Notes: generated by a model from the letters alone, not told the origin. Numbered from the stretch's first letter, positions 1 to 11,009 are shown. The stretch is DNA of 64,000 nt from Planctomycetota bacterium (GCA_016709875.1 JADJLZ010000005.1:310001-374000); one strand, 5' to 3'. Program-made: numbers and translations.

Positions 1-395
1 CGGACGGCTCGAAGGAGTGGGAGCGCGACTGGGACCACGGCCAGCCCGCGGGCGTGTGGCGCAGCTGGTACGCGAACGGTCAGATGCGCTCGGAGTGCTT
101 CTTCGACGGGCCGACGCAGGAGCGGCCGATGACCTTCTGGTTCGACAACGGCCAGCGCCGCATGCAGGGCCCCGCGCAGGACGGCGTGCGCTGCGGGCAC
201 TGGACGGTGTGGTTTGCGAACGGCCAGGTCGCGGAGGAGGGCGCGTTCGGCGGCAATCGCCGCGAGGGCGAGTGGAAGGCCTGGAGCGAGGACGGAAAAC
301 GCTCCTTCGTGCGCGTGTACCAGCACGACGTGCGCATCGAAGAACGCGAGGGCGAGCCTGCGCCCGCCCCCGCGTCCTCTCCTGAGGCGAAGTAG
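1..395 (+). CDS. MORN-like repeat protein (5' partial)
   Basis: The frame is open from base 3 to the TAG at 393-395, so the true start lies outside the window. The GTG at 54 is only an internal codon, because the upstream residues already carry the same repeat. At least three degenerate units are visible, of the type WRSWYANGQ, FWFDNGQ, WTVWFANGQ and WKAWSEDGK, each followed by a Gly-rich turn. This is the MORN-variant repeat found in YwqK-family proteins. The C-terminus is a Pro/Ala tail. Such proteins are usually scaffold or envelope-associated and no enzyme motif is present, so a specific function cannot be given. The next gene is convergent, with its stop codon four bases away. Confidence 0.75.
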   Translation, partial: DGSKEWERDWDHGQPAGVWRSWYANGQMRSECFFDGPTQERPMTFWFDNGQRRMQGPAQDGVRCGHWTVWFANGQVAEEGAFGGNRREGEWKAWSEDGKRSFVRVYQHDVRIEEREGEPAPAPASSPEAK

Positions 396-399
396 CGAC

Positions 400-1522
400 T
401 CAGATCTTCTTCAGCGACTTCAGCATGCGCGCTTCGGCGTCCTGCGCCGGACCGCCGAGTTGCTTGCGGCGGTCGTCGTCCTTGAGCGTCTTCCACCAGG
501 CGAGCGTGTCGCGCGCGATGTCGGCGATCGACCGGAAGGTGAGGCCCGCGCGCACCGCGCGTGCGTTGCTCCAGGTGTGGAAGCCCTTCGAATCGCCTTC
601 GTGCGGCGCCCAGATGGGGAAGCCCTCGGCGTCCTGTCCCAGGCTGTTGAGCTCGGCGACGCTGGCCCAGTGCACCTTCGAGCTCGCGCCGGCGCTCTTG
701 CGGCAAGCCTCGATCACGTTCATCCACGACATCGGCTCCGCCGGCCCGCAGGCGTTGAAGACGCCCTTCGTGCCGCGCTCGCCGAGCAGCAGCATCCAGG
801 CCGAGAGGTCGCGCACGTCGATCACCTGGATCGGATCGCTGGGTTCGCCGGGGACGAGCACGTCGCCGCCGCGGTCCATGCGCACGGGCCAGTACGTGAA
901 GCGCCCGGTCGGATCGTCGGGCCCGACGATGTAGCCGGGGCGCACGATCGTCGCGCGGCCGGGCAGCGTCGACTGCACCGCCTTTTCGCACTGCACCTTG
1001 AGGCCGCCGTAGTTGGCGTAGCCCGCTCCCATCGTCTCGACACTCGGATCCTCGAGCTTGGCGAGCTCGGCGTCCTCGTTCGCGCCCTCGACGTCGTTCT
1101 TCGCGTAGCAGCTGATGCTCGAGACGTAGATGTAGTGCGCGACGTTCGGCGCCAGCAGCTCGGCCGAGGCCTTGACGTGCCGCGGGTAGTAGCCGCAGTC
1201 GTCGAACACCACGTCGAACTTGCGGTCGGCGAGCGCCTTGATGCCCTCGCCCTTTTTCCGGATCGCGGTCGCCCTGCAGTTTCTCGACGTCGGGGAACAA
1301 CCCGGGCCGAGTCTTGCCGCGGTTGAAGATCGTCACCGTGTGGCCGGCCTTCTGTGCGAGCTCGACCAGCGCGGGCCCGATGAAGCCTGTGCCGCCGAGG
1401 ACGAGCAGCTTGAGCTTGCCGTCCTTCTTTTCGTCGGACGCTGCGCTCGCGCGCGGGGCCAGGATGGCGGCGGCAGTGACGGCTGCGCTCGCCTGCAGGA
1501 ACTTTCGACGGCTGGTGCTCAT
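400..1522 (-). CDS. Tat-exported NAD-dependent epimerase/dehydratase-like protein, frameshifted
   Basis: The gene starts at ATG 1522, where a twin-arginine signal is clear (SRRKFLQASAAVTAAAIL, then an ASA cleavage site). The mature protein opens with a Rossmann nucleotide motif (LLVLGGTGFIGPALVELAQ), and the SSISCYAKN and YGGLKVQCEKAV stretches fit the short-chain dehydrogenase/epimerase fold. An intact protein would be about 373 residues. The frame breaks near 1250-1257: on the minus strand GAAAAAGGGCGAG carries one G too many, and removing it joins DPEKG to EGIKALADRKFDVVFDD without loss. So this is one gene with a 1-base insertion, either an assembly error or a recent inactivation. The C-terminal part (400-1212) is open as a separate frame. 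The substrate is unknown. A periplasmic NAD(P)-type fold is unusual but recurrent in this phylum (inference). Confidence 0.8.
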
Positions 1523-1648
1523 GGGCTCTTCGGCTCCTCGGGGATCGGGGGGGGACGCGCACAGCATGCCTTGTCCCGCGCGCGATGGAGGTTCGCGACG
1601 GGAAAGACTTGGGTGTGCCGTGCATGGTAGAACGCGCTGCGCCGCGCG

Positions 1649-4021
1649 ATGCAACCCGAGACCTTTCACTACCAACTCCCGCCGCAGGAGATCGTCGAGC
1701 TGCTCGACACGCCCGGTGCGCCGTGGCTGTTCCTCGCGCCCGACGCGAGCGGCTGGCTGGAAGTCGAGCATCCGCCGCTGCCTTCGCTGGCCGAGGTCGC
1801 GCAGCCCTTCGTGCGCCTCGCGGGCATGCGCATCGATCCCGCGACGAATGCACAGCGCCAGCTCGCCTTCGGGACCACGCTCGCGTTTGTGCAGCGCGCG
1901 AGCCTCGCGCGGCGCGAGTACGCGCTGCCCGCGGGTCGGCGCATCGCGTCGGTGCGCTGGTCGCACCGCTCGCAGAGCTTCGCGCTCGCGCTGGTCGGCG
2001 GCGCGGGCACCGAATTGTGGGTGGGGGAGCCCGGCGCAGGCGAATTGCGCCGCCTCGCGAGCGGACTGAACGCGATCTTCGGCGAGGGCTTCGAGTGGAT
2101 GCCCGACGGCGAATCGCTGCTGCTGACGCTCGTGCCGCGCGCGCGCGGCGCGGCGCCGATCGCGCCCTCGTCGGCCGAGGGACCGCTGGTGCAGGAAGCG
2201 CACGGCGAGGTCACGCCGCTGCGCACCTACCAGGATCTGCTCGAGAGCCCGCACGACGACGCGCTCTTCGAACACTACGCGACGAGCGAGCTCGCGCTCG
2301 TCTCCAGCGCGGGCGGCGAGCCGCGGCGCTTCGGCGCGCCCGCGCTCTACGCCAGCACCGACGTCGCGACCGGCAGCGGATTCGTGCTCATCCAGCGCGT
2401 CTTGCGCCCCTTCAGCCGCTCGCAGCCGGTGCACGGCTTTCCCTACCAGCTCGACGTGCTCGACCTCGAGGGGCGCCTCGTCCGGCGCGTCGCGGACTTC
2501 CCCGAGCTCGCGAACGTCCCGGTCGAGGGCGTGCGCACAGGTCCGCGCGGCGTGCAGTGGAGCCCGCACGAGCCCGCGACGCTCCTGTGGGTCGAGGCGC
2601 TCGACGACGGCGATCCGCGCAAGACGGTTCCCGCGCGCGACCGCTGGATGCGCCTGGATGCGCCGTTCACAGGCGAGGCGCGCGAATTCCTGCGCCTCGA
2701 ACAGCGCGCCGCAGCGCTCTCGTGGCTGCCCGAGCCCGCGCGCGTGATCGCGCGCCAGTACGACCGCGACCGGCGCTGGATGCGCACGAGCCTGCACGAG
2801 CGCGAGAGCGGCGCCGAGCTCGCGCTGCTCGACGACCGCGGGGTCAAGGATCGCTACGGCGATCCGGGCGGGCTCCTGACGCGCATGCAACGCAGCGGCA
2901 GGCGCCTCGTGCGCATCGAGGACGGCTTCGTCTTCCGCGCCGGCGAGGGCCAGGAAGAGCAGGGCCAACGGCCCTTCCTCGCGCGCGAACGTCTCGGCGA
3001 GCGCGAAACCACGCGCGAGGAATTGTGGCGCTGCGCGAGCGACACCTACGAGAGCGTCGTCGCGCTGCTCGAGGGCGAGGAGCGCGGCCGCTTCGTCACA
3101 CGCCGCGAGAGCTCGCGCGAGCCGCCGAACCTGTTCGAGCGCCTGCTCGGCACGCAGGACGCGCGCCGTCTGACCGATTTCGGCGACCCGACGCCGCTCC
3201 TGCGCCGCGTCGAGCAGCGCCTCCTGCGCTACACGCGCGCGGACGGCGTCGCGCTCTCGGGCAAGCTCTACCTGCCGCCCGATTGGAAGGCCGGCACGCG
3301 CCTGCCGCTGGTCGTGTGGGCCTATCCGCAGGACTACCCCGACGAAGGCACCGCCGGCCAGACCAGCGGCACGCCGCACCACTTCACGCGCGTCGGCGGA
3401 CCTTCGCAGCTCTTCTTCGCGCTCGCGGGCTACGCCGTGCTCGACGACGCCGCGTTGCCGATCGTCGGCCATCCCGAGACGATGAACGACACCTTTGTCG
3501 AGCAGTCGGTCTCGAGCGTGCGCGCCGCGATCGAATACCTCGACGAGGAGGGCATCGCCGATCCTGCGCGTGTCGGCGTCGGCGGCCACAGCTACGGCGC
3601 GTACATGACCGCGATGCTGCTCGCGCATTGCGATCTATTCCGCGCGGGGATCGCGCGCAGCGGCGCCTACAATCGCAGCTTGACCCCTTTCGGATTCCAG
3701 GCCGAGCGGCGCACGCTGTGGGAGGCGCCCGAGAGTTACCGCAAGCTCTCGCCCTTCTTCGACGCGTCGCGGATCAAGGTGCCGCTGCTCCTGATCCACG
3801 GCGCGGAGGACCAGAACCCCGGGACGCTGCCAATGCAGAGCGAGCGGCTTTTCCAGGCCCTGAAGGGCACCGGCGGCCGCGCGCGCTTCGTGACGCTGCC
3901 GCACGAGGGACATGCCTACCGCGCGCGCGAATCGGTGCTGCACGTCGTTTGGGAGATGCTGCGCTGGTTCGACGAGCACGTAAAGCACGGGACTCCAGCG
4001 GAAATTCGAACTCGGGCGTAG
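1649..4021 (+). CDS. S9 family serine peptidase (prolyl oligopeptidase type)
   Basis: This 790-residue protein has the two-part layout of S9 peptidases. The first roughly 530 residues are beta-propeller-like, with repeated motifs such as ISAVRW-type and WLPEPARV strands, and the rest is a C-terminal alpha/beta hydrolase. The catalytic triad can be placed: Ser648 in GGHSYGAYM, Asp721 in IHGAEDQNP and His755 in PHEGHAY. The region SGTPHHFTRVGGPSQLF just before the nucleophile elbow resembles the glutamyl-endopeptidase-like S9 branch. No signal peptide or membrane segment is seen, so it is probably cytoplasmic. The start at ATG 1649 follows a divergent 126-bp spacer from the epimerase gene. The family cleaves short peptides or acyl-aminoacyl ends, but specificity cannot be read from the sequence. 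Confidence 0.9.
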   Translation: MQPETFHYQLPPQEIVELLDTPGAPWLFLAPDASGWLEVEHPPLPSLAEVAQPFVRLAGMRIDPATNAQRQLAFGTTLAFVQRASLARREYALPAGRRIASVRWSHRSQSFALALVGGAGTELWVGEPGAGELRRLASGLNAIFGEGFEWMPDGESLLLTLVPRARGAAPIAPSSAEGPLVQEAHGEVTPLRTYQDLLESPHDDALFEHYATSELALVSSAGGEPRRFGAPALYASTDVATGSGFVLIQRVLRPFSRSQPVHGFPYQLDVLDLEGRLVRRVADFPELANVPVEGVRTGPRGVQWSPHEPATLLWVEALDDGDPRKTVPARDRWMRLDAPFTGEAREFLRLEQRAAALSWLPEPARVIARQYDRDRRWMRTSLHERESGAELALLDDRGVKDRYGDPGGLLTRMQRSGRRLVRIEDGFVFRAGEGQEEQGQRPFLARERLGERETTREELWRCASDTYESVVALLEGEERGRFVTRRESSREPPNLFERLLGTQDARRLTDFGDPTPLLRRVEQRLLRYTRADGVALSGKLYLPPDWKAGTRLPLVVWAYPQDYPDEGTAGQTSGTPHHFTRVGGPSQLFFALAGYAVLDDAALPIVGHPETMNDTFVEQSVSSVRAAIEYLDEEGIADPARVGVGGHSYGAYMTAMLLAHCDLFRAGIARSGAYNRSLTPFGFQAERRTLWEAPESYRKLSPFFDASRIKVPLLLIHGAEDQNPGTLPMQSERLFQALKGTGGRARFVTLPHEGHAYRARESVLHVVWEMLRWFDEHVKHGTPAEIRTRA

Positions 4022-4086
4022 CATGTGGGCGGTCGCGCGCTGCGCGATTCGTGTCCCCCCACAGACCCAGCTTGGAGTTTCAAGCC

Positions 4087-5109
4087 ATGCGACTGAACAG
4101 CTTCCTCGTTCCCGCGATCGCCTTCGGCGTGCTCCTCGGATCCGCAAGCGCCCAGTCGGGCACACTCGATCAAGTGAGCCCCTTCCCCTCAGGCGGCGGC
4201 GGCGCCTCGTTCAATGCCGACGCCACCAGCCTCACCTGGCAGTGTCAGGTGAAAGCCGGCATCCCCGGGCAGCTCGAAGGCGTCACGTTCTCGGCTGCGC
4301 AGGGCAATGCGGGCGCAACCTTCGATGTCCGTCTGCGCGCGGGCGCGGGCTGGAACGTCGGACCCGCGCTCTTCAGCGGAACGGTGACGAAGGGGCTCAC
4401 GGGTGTGGAGGACATCTTCGTCGACATGACCTCCGCCGGCCTCACGCTCAACGCGAACGACCTGTTCGTGATCGAGATCCAGGGCACGGGAAGCGGAGTG
4501 TGGCTCGGCGGGAGCTACGTGCCGCCTCCCGGCGCGCCGCTCTACAGCGAGCCGCTCTTCCTCGGCGGTCCCGGCTGCTTCACCGACTGCGGTTGGCGCA
4601 TCGCGTTCCAGACCTGGATGGTGGGCGGGTTCTCGAGCTTCTGCTTCGGCGACGGCACGCAGGCGACACCCTGCCCCTGCAGCAACAGCGGTCTCGCGGG
4701 CCGTGGTTGCAACAACTCCGCTGCGACCGGTGGCGCGCAACTCAGCGTGAGCGGGTCGACGGCCCCCGACAGCATCGGGTTGCACACGATCGGCGAGTTG
4801 CCGTCCGCGTTGACGATCTTCCTGCAGGGCAACGCCCAGATTTCCGCCGTGCCCTTCGGCGACGGTCTGCGCTGCGCGGGCGGGTTGCTGAAGCGCCTGT
4901 ACGTGAAGTCGGCCGTCGGCGGCGCGGCGAACGCTCCGCTCGCCGGCGATCCGAGCGTCAGCGCGCAGTCGGCCAGCCTGGGCGACCCGATCGCTTCGGG
5001 TACCTCGCGCTGGTACCAGGCCTACTACCGCGACGCCAATCAGAGCTTTTGCCCGGCGCCGACGGGCAACACCTACAACATCAGCAACGCGGTGCGCATC
5101 AACTGGTGA
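4087..5109 (+). CDS. secreted protein with C-terminal CFGDG/CPC module (paralog A)
   Basis: The 340-residue product starts at ATG 4087, which precedes a clear signal peptide (MRLNSFLVPAIAFGVLLG, cleavage at SASA-Q); TTGGAG lies upstream. The mature N-terminal half (about 25-190) is a beta-rich domain with FDVRLRAGAGWN and LTLNANDLFVIEIQGTG, resembling lectin- or choice-of-anchor-type sandwiches. From about residue 195 the Cys-rich module begins: SFCFGDGTQ, CPCSNSG, GRGCNNS, FGDGLRC, RWYQAYYRD and SFCP. The module recurs in three other proteins of this window (starting at 5322, 30514 and 52483). The neighbour at 5322 is a tandem paralog. It is presumably exported to the cell surface or medium. 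The function of the module is not known to me. It could be a sorting signal, an adhesion domain or a fold stabiliser. Confidence 0.85.
   Translation: MRLNSFLVPAIAFGVLLGSASAQSGTLDQVSPFPSGGGGASFNADATSLTWQCQVKAGIPGQLEGVTFSAAQGNAGATFDVRLRAGAGWNVGPALFSGTVTKGLTGVEDIFVDMTSAGLTLNANDLFVIEIQGTGSGVWLGGSYVPPPGAPLYSEPLFLGGPGCFTDCGWRIAFQTWMVGGFSSFCFGDGTQATPCPCSNSGLAGRGCNNSAATGGAQLSVSGSTAPDSIGLHTIGELPSALTIFLQGNAQISAVPFGDGLRCAGGLLKRLYVKSAVGGAANAPLAGDPSVSAQSASLGDPIASGTSRWYQAYYRDANQSFCPAPTGNTYNISNAVRINW
4849..5109 (+). repeat. 3' near-identical segment, copy A
   Basis: The last 261 bases of paralog A align without a gap to 6072-6332 of paralog B at a fixed offset of 1223 bases. By hand I count 8 differences, mostly silent. 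The parts of the two genes upstream of this segment are clearly more diverged at both DNA and protein level. Confidence 0.85.
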
Positions 5110-5140
5110 GATCGCGCGGCCGGCGTGAGCGCTGACGGCG

Positions 5141-5199
5141 CTCCCGAGCCCGACGCACGCAAGGCCCTAGAGGCTCGCAGCGTGCGTCGGGAACGGGAG
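5141..5199. other. long interrupted hairpin between tandem paralogs
   Basis: Bases 5149-5160 (CCCGACGCACGC) pair perfectly with 5180-5191 around a 19-base loop. Outside a 2x2 internal loop, CTCCCG at 5141-5146 pairs with CGGGAG at 5194-5199. There is no T-run after it, so a simple intrinsic terminator is not supported. It could be a structured 3' end of the paralog A transcript or a processing site. The rest of the 212-base spacer holds nothing else I recognise apart from the ribosome binding site of the next gene. Confidence 0.6.
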
Positions 5200-5321
5200 T
5201 CGTTCCAGCCGGCCCGCGCGACGTGGCGGCATTGAAATCACGCGCGAGGCGCGCACTTGGTCGAATGGTGGGGCGGTACGTCCGCCACGACGTTGAGCCC
5301 TTGACCAAGGAGTCGGATCCG

Positions 5322-6332
5322 ATGCGACCCACACGACTGTTCTCTGCATTCCTCCTTCTCGGCGCACTTGCAGCGAGTGCCCAGGCGCAGAGCGGTCTGC
5401 TCGATCAGCTGAGCCCGCTCGGCACGGCCTCCTTCTCGCTCGCGAGTACCACGGATGTGTGGCAGGCACAGGTCCGCGCGGGCATGTCGGGCGCGTTCGA
5501 GGGCGTGACCCTCTCGACGGGAGCAGGTGCGGCAGGCCAGAGCTTCGCGGTGCGCCTGCGGCTGGGGCCCGGATGGAACACGACGCCGGTGCTCTTCAGC
5601 ACCACTGCGGTCAAGCAAAGCGCTGTGGCGGAGGACATCTTCGTCGACATGAGGGCCGCCGGACTGACGCTCAACGCGAACGACCTGTTCGTGGTCGAGA
5701 TCCAGGGCACGGGCGCTCCCGCGGTGCTCAAGGGAACCCACACGAACCCGCCGACGTTGCCGCCCTACCCCGAACCGATGTTCCGCAGCGGTCCGAATTG
5801 CTTCGAGGACTGCCGCTACCGCATCGCGTTCCAGACCTGGATGGTCGGGGAATTCACCAGCCTGTGCTTCGGCGACGGCTCGCAGGCGCTGGCTTGTCCT
5901 TGCAGCAACAGCGGCGCGGCGGGGCGCGGGTGCGAGAACTCGGCCTCCACCGGCGGCGCGCGGCTCAGCGCGAGCGGGGCGGCGACGCCCGACAGCGTCG
6001 AACTGCACACGATGGGTGAGCTGCCGACCGCGCTGACGATCTTCCTGCAAGGCAGCTCGCAGATCTCGGTCGTGCCCTTCGGCGACGGTCTGCGCTGCAC
6101 GGGCGGGTTGCTGAAGCGCCTGTACGTGAAGTCGGCCGTCGGCGGCGCGGCGAACGCACCGCTCGCCGGCGATCCGAGCGTCAGCGCGCAGTCGGCCAGC
6201 CTGGGAGACCCGATCGCTTCGGGGACCTCGCGCTGGTACCAGGCCTACTACCGCGACGCCAACCAGAGCTTCTGCCCGGCGCCGACGGGCAGCACCTACA
6301 ACATCAGCAACGCGGTGCGCATCGACTGGTGA
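5322..6332 (+). CDS. secreted protein with C-terminal CFGDG/CPC module (paralog B)
   Basis: The frame is open from 5223, but ATG 5322 is chosen as start. It follows AAGGAG at 5307-5312 with 9 bases between, and it begins a typical signal peptide (MRPTRLFSAFLLLGALAAS, AQAQ). The 336-residue product matches paralog A along its whole length: a beta-rich N-terminal domain with FAVRLRLGPGWN and LTLNANDLFVVEIQGTG, then the Cys-rich module (LCFGDGSQ, CPCSNSG, GRGCENS, FGDGLRC, SFCP). It is nearly identical to A over its last 87 residues and far less so before that. It is probably secreted by the Sec route. Its function is unknown. Confidence 0.85.
   Translation: MRPTRLFSAFLLLGALAASAQAQSGLLDQLSPLGTASFSLASTTDVWQAQVRAGMSGAFEGVTLSTGAGAAGQSFAVRLRLGPGWNTTPVLFSTTAVKQSAVAEDIFVDMRAAGLTLNANDLFVVEIQGTGAPAVLKGTHTNPPTLPPYPEPMFRSGPNCFEDCRYRIAFQTWMVGEFTSLCFGDGSQALACPCSNSGAAGRGCENSASTGGARLSASGAATPDSVELHTMGELPTALTIFLQGSSQISVVPFGDGLRCTGGLLKRLYVKSAVGGAANAPLAGDPSVSAQSASLGDPIASGTSRWYQAYYRDANQSFCPAPTGSTYNISNAVRIDW
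6072..6332 (+). repeat. 3' near-identical segment, copy B
   Basis: Partner of 4849-5109, about 97 percent identical by hand count. Uneven divergence along a duplicated gene pair suggests gene conversion or a recent partial duplication of the C-terminal module. Confidence 0.85.
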
Positions 6333-6380
6333 GCTCGCGCGGGTGAACGGCGGCTCTCGACGGCGTAGCATGCGCCGCCG

Positions 6381-7613
6381 ATGAGCCGCCGCCGCGTTTC
6401 CAGCCTGCCTCCGATCCCGCGCGATCCTTCCGACGACTACAGCATCGGCCCGGTCGCCGCGCGGCGCGCGCTGTGGTCGAAGGTCGCCGGGACGGATCCG
6501 CTGCACGTCGCGGGCGTGCCCGTGCCGCTCGCCTCTGCGCGCGGCAAGATCGAGAACCTGGTCGGCTTCGCGCAGGTGCCGCTGGGCCTCGCCGGTCCGC
6601 TGCGCATCGACTCTTCGCTCGGCACGCGCGAGCTCTACGTGCCGATGGCGACGACCGAGGGCGCGCTGGTCGCCTCGTACTCGCGCGGGATGAAGCTCTG
6701 CGCCGCCGGCGGTGCGCTGCGCGCGCGCGTCTTGCGCCACGGGCTCACGCAGTGTCCGATGCTCGTCTACCGCGACGCGGCCGCGGCCGAGCGCGCCTGC
6801 GGCATCGCGAACGCCAGCCTCGAGCGCTGGCAGAAGCTCGTCGCGACGACCACGCACCACGGCGCGCTGCGTTCGGCCGACGCGCGCGTGCTCGGCCGGC
6901 GCCTGGTGCTCGAGCTCGTCTTCACGACTGGCGATGCGATCGGGATCAACATGGCTGCGCGCGCCTCGGAGCTCGTCAGCGCCGACCTCGAAAAACGCAC
7001 GAAGGCGCTCGCGCGCTTCGTCCACGGCCAGGACGTCGAGAAACGCGCCAACGCGAAGGCCCAGCTTTGGGGCCGCGGCCGCAGCGCGGTCGCCGACGTC
7101 ACGATCCCGCGCAAGGCGCTGGCGCAGCTCGCGCGCACGACGCCGGAGAAGCTCGTCGCGATCCTCGAGAGCTACCGCGTCGGTTTCGCGGAGCTCGGCA
7201 CGCACAACTGGCTCGTGCAGTCGGCCAACGGCCTGGCGGCGGTCTTCCTCGCCTGCGGGCAGGACCTCGCCTACGTGGGGGAGTGCGCCACGGGGCAGCT
7301 CGACTTCGCCATCGACGCGCGCGGCGACCTGTACGCGAGCGCGCACCTGCCGGCGCTGCTCGTCGGCACGGTGGGGGGCGGGAGCGGGCAGGGGACGGCG
7401 GCCGAGTGCCTGGCGCTCCTGGACTGCCTGGGAGAGGGCCGGGGCGACGCCTTCGCCGAGATCCTCGCGGCCACACTGCTCGCGGGCGACCTCTCGCTGA
7501 TGGCGGCCTTCACCAGCCACGAGTTCGTCGCGGCGCACGAGCGCCTGGGCCGAAACCGGCCACAGGCCGCCGGAAAGGGCAAAAAGCCCCCGCGCCGCAA
7601 GCTCCGCCCTTGA
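6381..7613 (+). CDS. hydroxymethylglutaryl-CoA reductase, class I-like
   Basis: The 410-residue product shows the family signatures in order: ENLVGFAQVPLGLAGPL (about 59-74), PMATTEGALVAS with the catalytic Glu at 93, TGDAIGINM (dimerisation and nucleotide region), a GRGRSAVADVTIP stretch preceded by a Glu-Lys-Arg where the family has Asp-Lys-Lys, ACGQD with the conserved Asp, GTVGGGSGQGT, and a C-terminal AAHERLGRN with the expected catalytic His. HMG-CoA reductase makes mevalonate from HMG-CoA with NADPH and commits carbon to isoprenoids. The basic C-terminal tail (KGKKPPRRKLRP) is unusual. No other mevalonate-pathway gene is in the window. The protein is soluble, with no membrane anchor. 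The family assignment is firm. That the route runs in this organism is inference. Confidence 0.85.
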   Translation: MSRRRVSSLPPIPRDPSDDYSIGPVAARRALWSKVAGTDPLHVAGVPVPLASARGKIENLVGFAQVPLGLAGPLRIDSSLGTRELYVPMATTEGALVASYSRGMKLCAAGGALRARVLRHGLTQCPMLVYRDAAAAERACGIANASLERWQKLVATTTHHGALRSADARVLGRRLVLELVFTTGDAIGINMAARASELVSADLEKRTKALARFVHGQDVEKRANAKAQLWGRGRSAVADVTIPRKALAQLARTTPEKLVAILESYRVGFAELGTHNWLVQSANGLAAVFLACGQDLAYVGECATGQLDFAIDARGDLYASAHLPALLVGTVGGGSGQGTAAECLALLDCLGEGRGDAFAEILAATLLAGDLSLMAAFTSHEFVAAHERLGRNRPQAAGKGKKPPRRKLRP

Positions 7614-7637
7614 CCCGGGGGGCGTTCACGGTAACTT
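7610..7637 (+). promoter_or_regulatory. possible promoter of fusA
   Basis: TTGACC (7610-7615) overlaps the stop codon of the HMG-CoA reductase gene and lies 16 bases before TAACTT (7632-7637). The -35 box is good and the -10 box is weak. A leader of about 60 bases would follow. This is a guess based on spacing only. Confidence 0.3.
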
Positions 7638-7701
7638 GCTTGGCCTCAAATTCTTGCGCCGGAGGTCCCGTCCTGTCCGGTGACTCCCGGACTCTGCCCC
7701 A

Positions 7702-9828
<2,127 letters not shown>

Positions 9829-9870
9829 ACCACTCCGAATTCCCCCCGGGGAGACGGAGCGAACGAAGCG

Positions 9871-9906
9871 GGACCGACCGGCGCCGAGCCGGTCGGTCCT
9901 TTTTTT
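9871..9906 (+). terminator. rho-independent terminator after fusA
   Basis: A perfect 12-bp stem (GGACCGACCGGC at 9871-9882 with 9888-9899) closes a 5-base loop and is followed directly by seven T residues (9900-9906). It stands 42 bases after the EF-G stop codon and is the clearest terminator in the window. Confidence 0.95.
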
Positions 9907-9942
9907 CGTCCCGGGGTCGCGTACCATGCGCGCGGAGAGCTC

Positions 9943-10968
9943 ATGACACGCACCGCCAAGCGCCGCTTCAGCCGCGAGATCACCGGCATCGTCGACGGAA
10001 TCGCCTTCGGTTCCACGGGCCCGGTGCTCGTGCACCACTACGACCCGCCGGCGGGAGACATGTGGATCGACGACGTGATCCCCGGCAAGCTCGCTGCGCT
10101 CGACCGCTCGAGCGGGGAGGTGCTCTGGTCCTCGCCCTGCGAGGTCGGCTACGGCCGCGGCTTCGGCGCCGGCTTCGCGCAGGACGGCCACGCCGTGGTG
10201 CTCGGCCCGACGGCCAAGGGCCACATGCTCGTGCGCATGTCGATCCAGAACGGCGCCTTCGCCGGCGGGATCGAGATCGACGCCTTCGACGAAGCACACG
10301 TCGGCGGTGATCTGGCGATCACGGTCACGCCCAAGCGCGTGGTCGCCTTCGACACGAACAAGCTCACCGAGGCCTGGGAATACTCGCGCCCGGGCGAACG
10401 CTACCACCACGTCGCGCGCGCCGGATCGCGCGTGTTCATCGTCGCGACGCACTCCTCGAGCAAGCGCCAGGGCATCCTGTGCCTGGACGCGCACAACGGC
10501 GAGTTCCAGGGCGAGACGCTCGCGCCGCGGCCCTCGATCATCCACGGCATCGCGGCCAGCGGCGAGGGCCTGCTCGTGCTCACGCGCGACCTCGCCTCCG
10601 CGCTGCCGCGCGAGGTCGTCTCGCAGTTCATGATCGAGCTCTCGCGCCGCGAGGATGCGCGCCGCGGAGACACGCTCTCCCTGCTCGCACTGCCGGTCGG
10701 CTCCACCGCGGGCGACGCGCCGCTGTGGTGGGAAATCCTCTCGACACAGCCCGTGGACGAGGTTCCCGAGGTCGGGATCTCGGCCGAGAGCGGAAAGCTC
10801 TACCTCGTGCGCGGCGCGCTGCTCGAGGTGCGCGACACGCTGACCGGGCGAGTGCTCGGCGACTGGGCCATCCCGGGCCTGGACGAGAGCGTCTCGTGGC
10901 TGGTCGCCTCGGGCGCCGGGCTCCTGGCCGAGGAGTCGCGCATCTCGGTCTTCGAACTCCCCGCCTGA
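9943..10968 (+). CDS. beta-propeller-like (PQQ-type repeat) protein
   Basis: I do not recognise a precise family. The 341 residues contain repeated blade-like units such as GKLAALDRSSGEVLWSS, RVVAFDTNKLTEAWEY and GILCLDAHNGEFQGE, which match the pattern of PQQ-binding-like propellers (a hydrophobic strand, then D-x-x-(S/T)-G-(E/K) turns). No signal peptide is present, so it is probably cytoplasmic, unlike most PQQ-like proteins. It begins 37 bases after the fusA terminator and therefore has its own promoter. No catalytic motif is visible. A scaffold or ligand-binding role is possible. Confidence 0.65.
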   Translation: MTRTAKRRFSREITGIVDGIAFGSTGPVLVHHYDPPAGDMWIDDVIPGKLAALDRSSGEVLWSSPCEVGYGRGFGAGFAQDGHAVVLGPTAKGHMLVRMSIQNGAFAGGIEIDAFDEAHVGGDLAITVTPKRVVAFDTNKLTEAWEYSRPGERYHHVARAGSRVFIVATHSSSKRQGILCLDAHNGEFQGETLAPRPSIIHGIAASGEGLLVLTRDLASALPREVVSQFMIELSRREDARRGDTLSLLALPVGSTAGDAPLWWEILSTQPVDEVPEVGISAESGKLYLVRGALLEVRDTLTGRVLGDWAIPGLDESVSWLVASGAGLLAEESRISVFELPA

Positions 10969-11009
10969 CGCGGGAGCGCGTCAAGAACGGGCGCGCCAAA
11001 GGCCGATGA

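Noticed and set aside
80..3628. Very long antisense open frame (1182 codons) opposite the peptidase gene
   Set aside because: It is Arg/Ala/Glu-rich with no domain, overlaps a complete S9 peptidase on the other strand, and its only sensible part is the epimerase N-terminus. High GC produces such open frames in the shadow of real genes.
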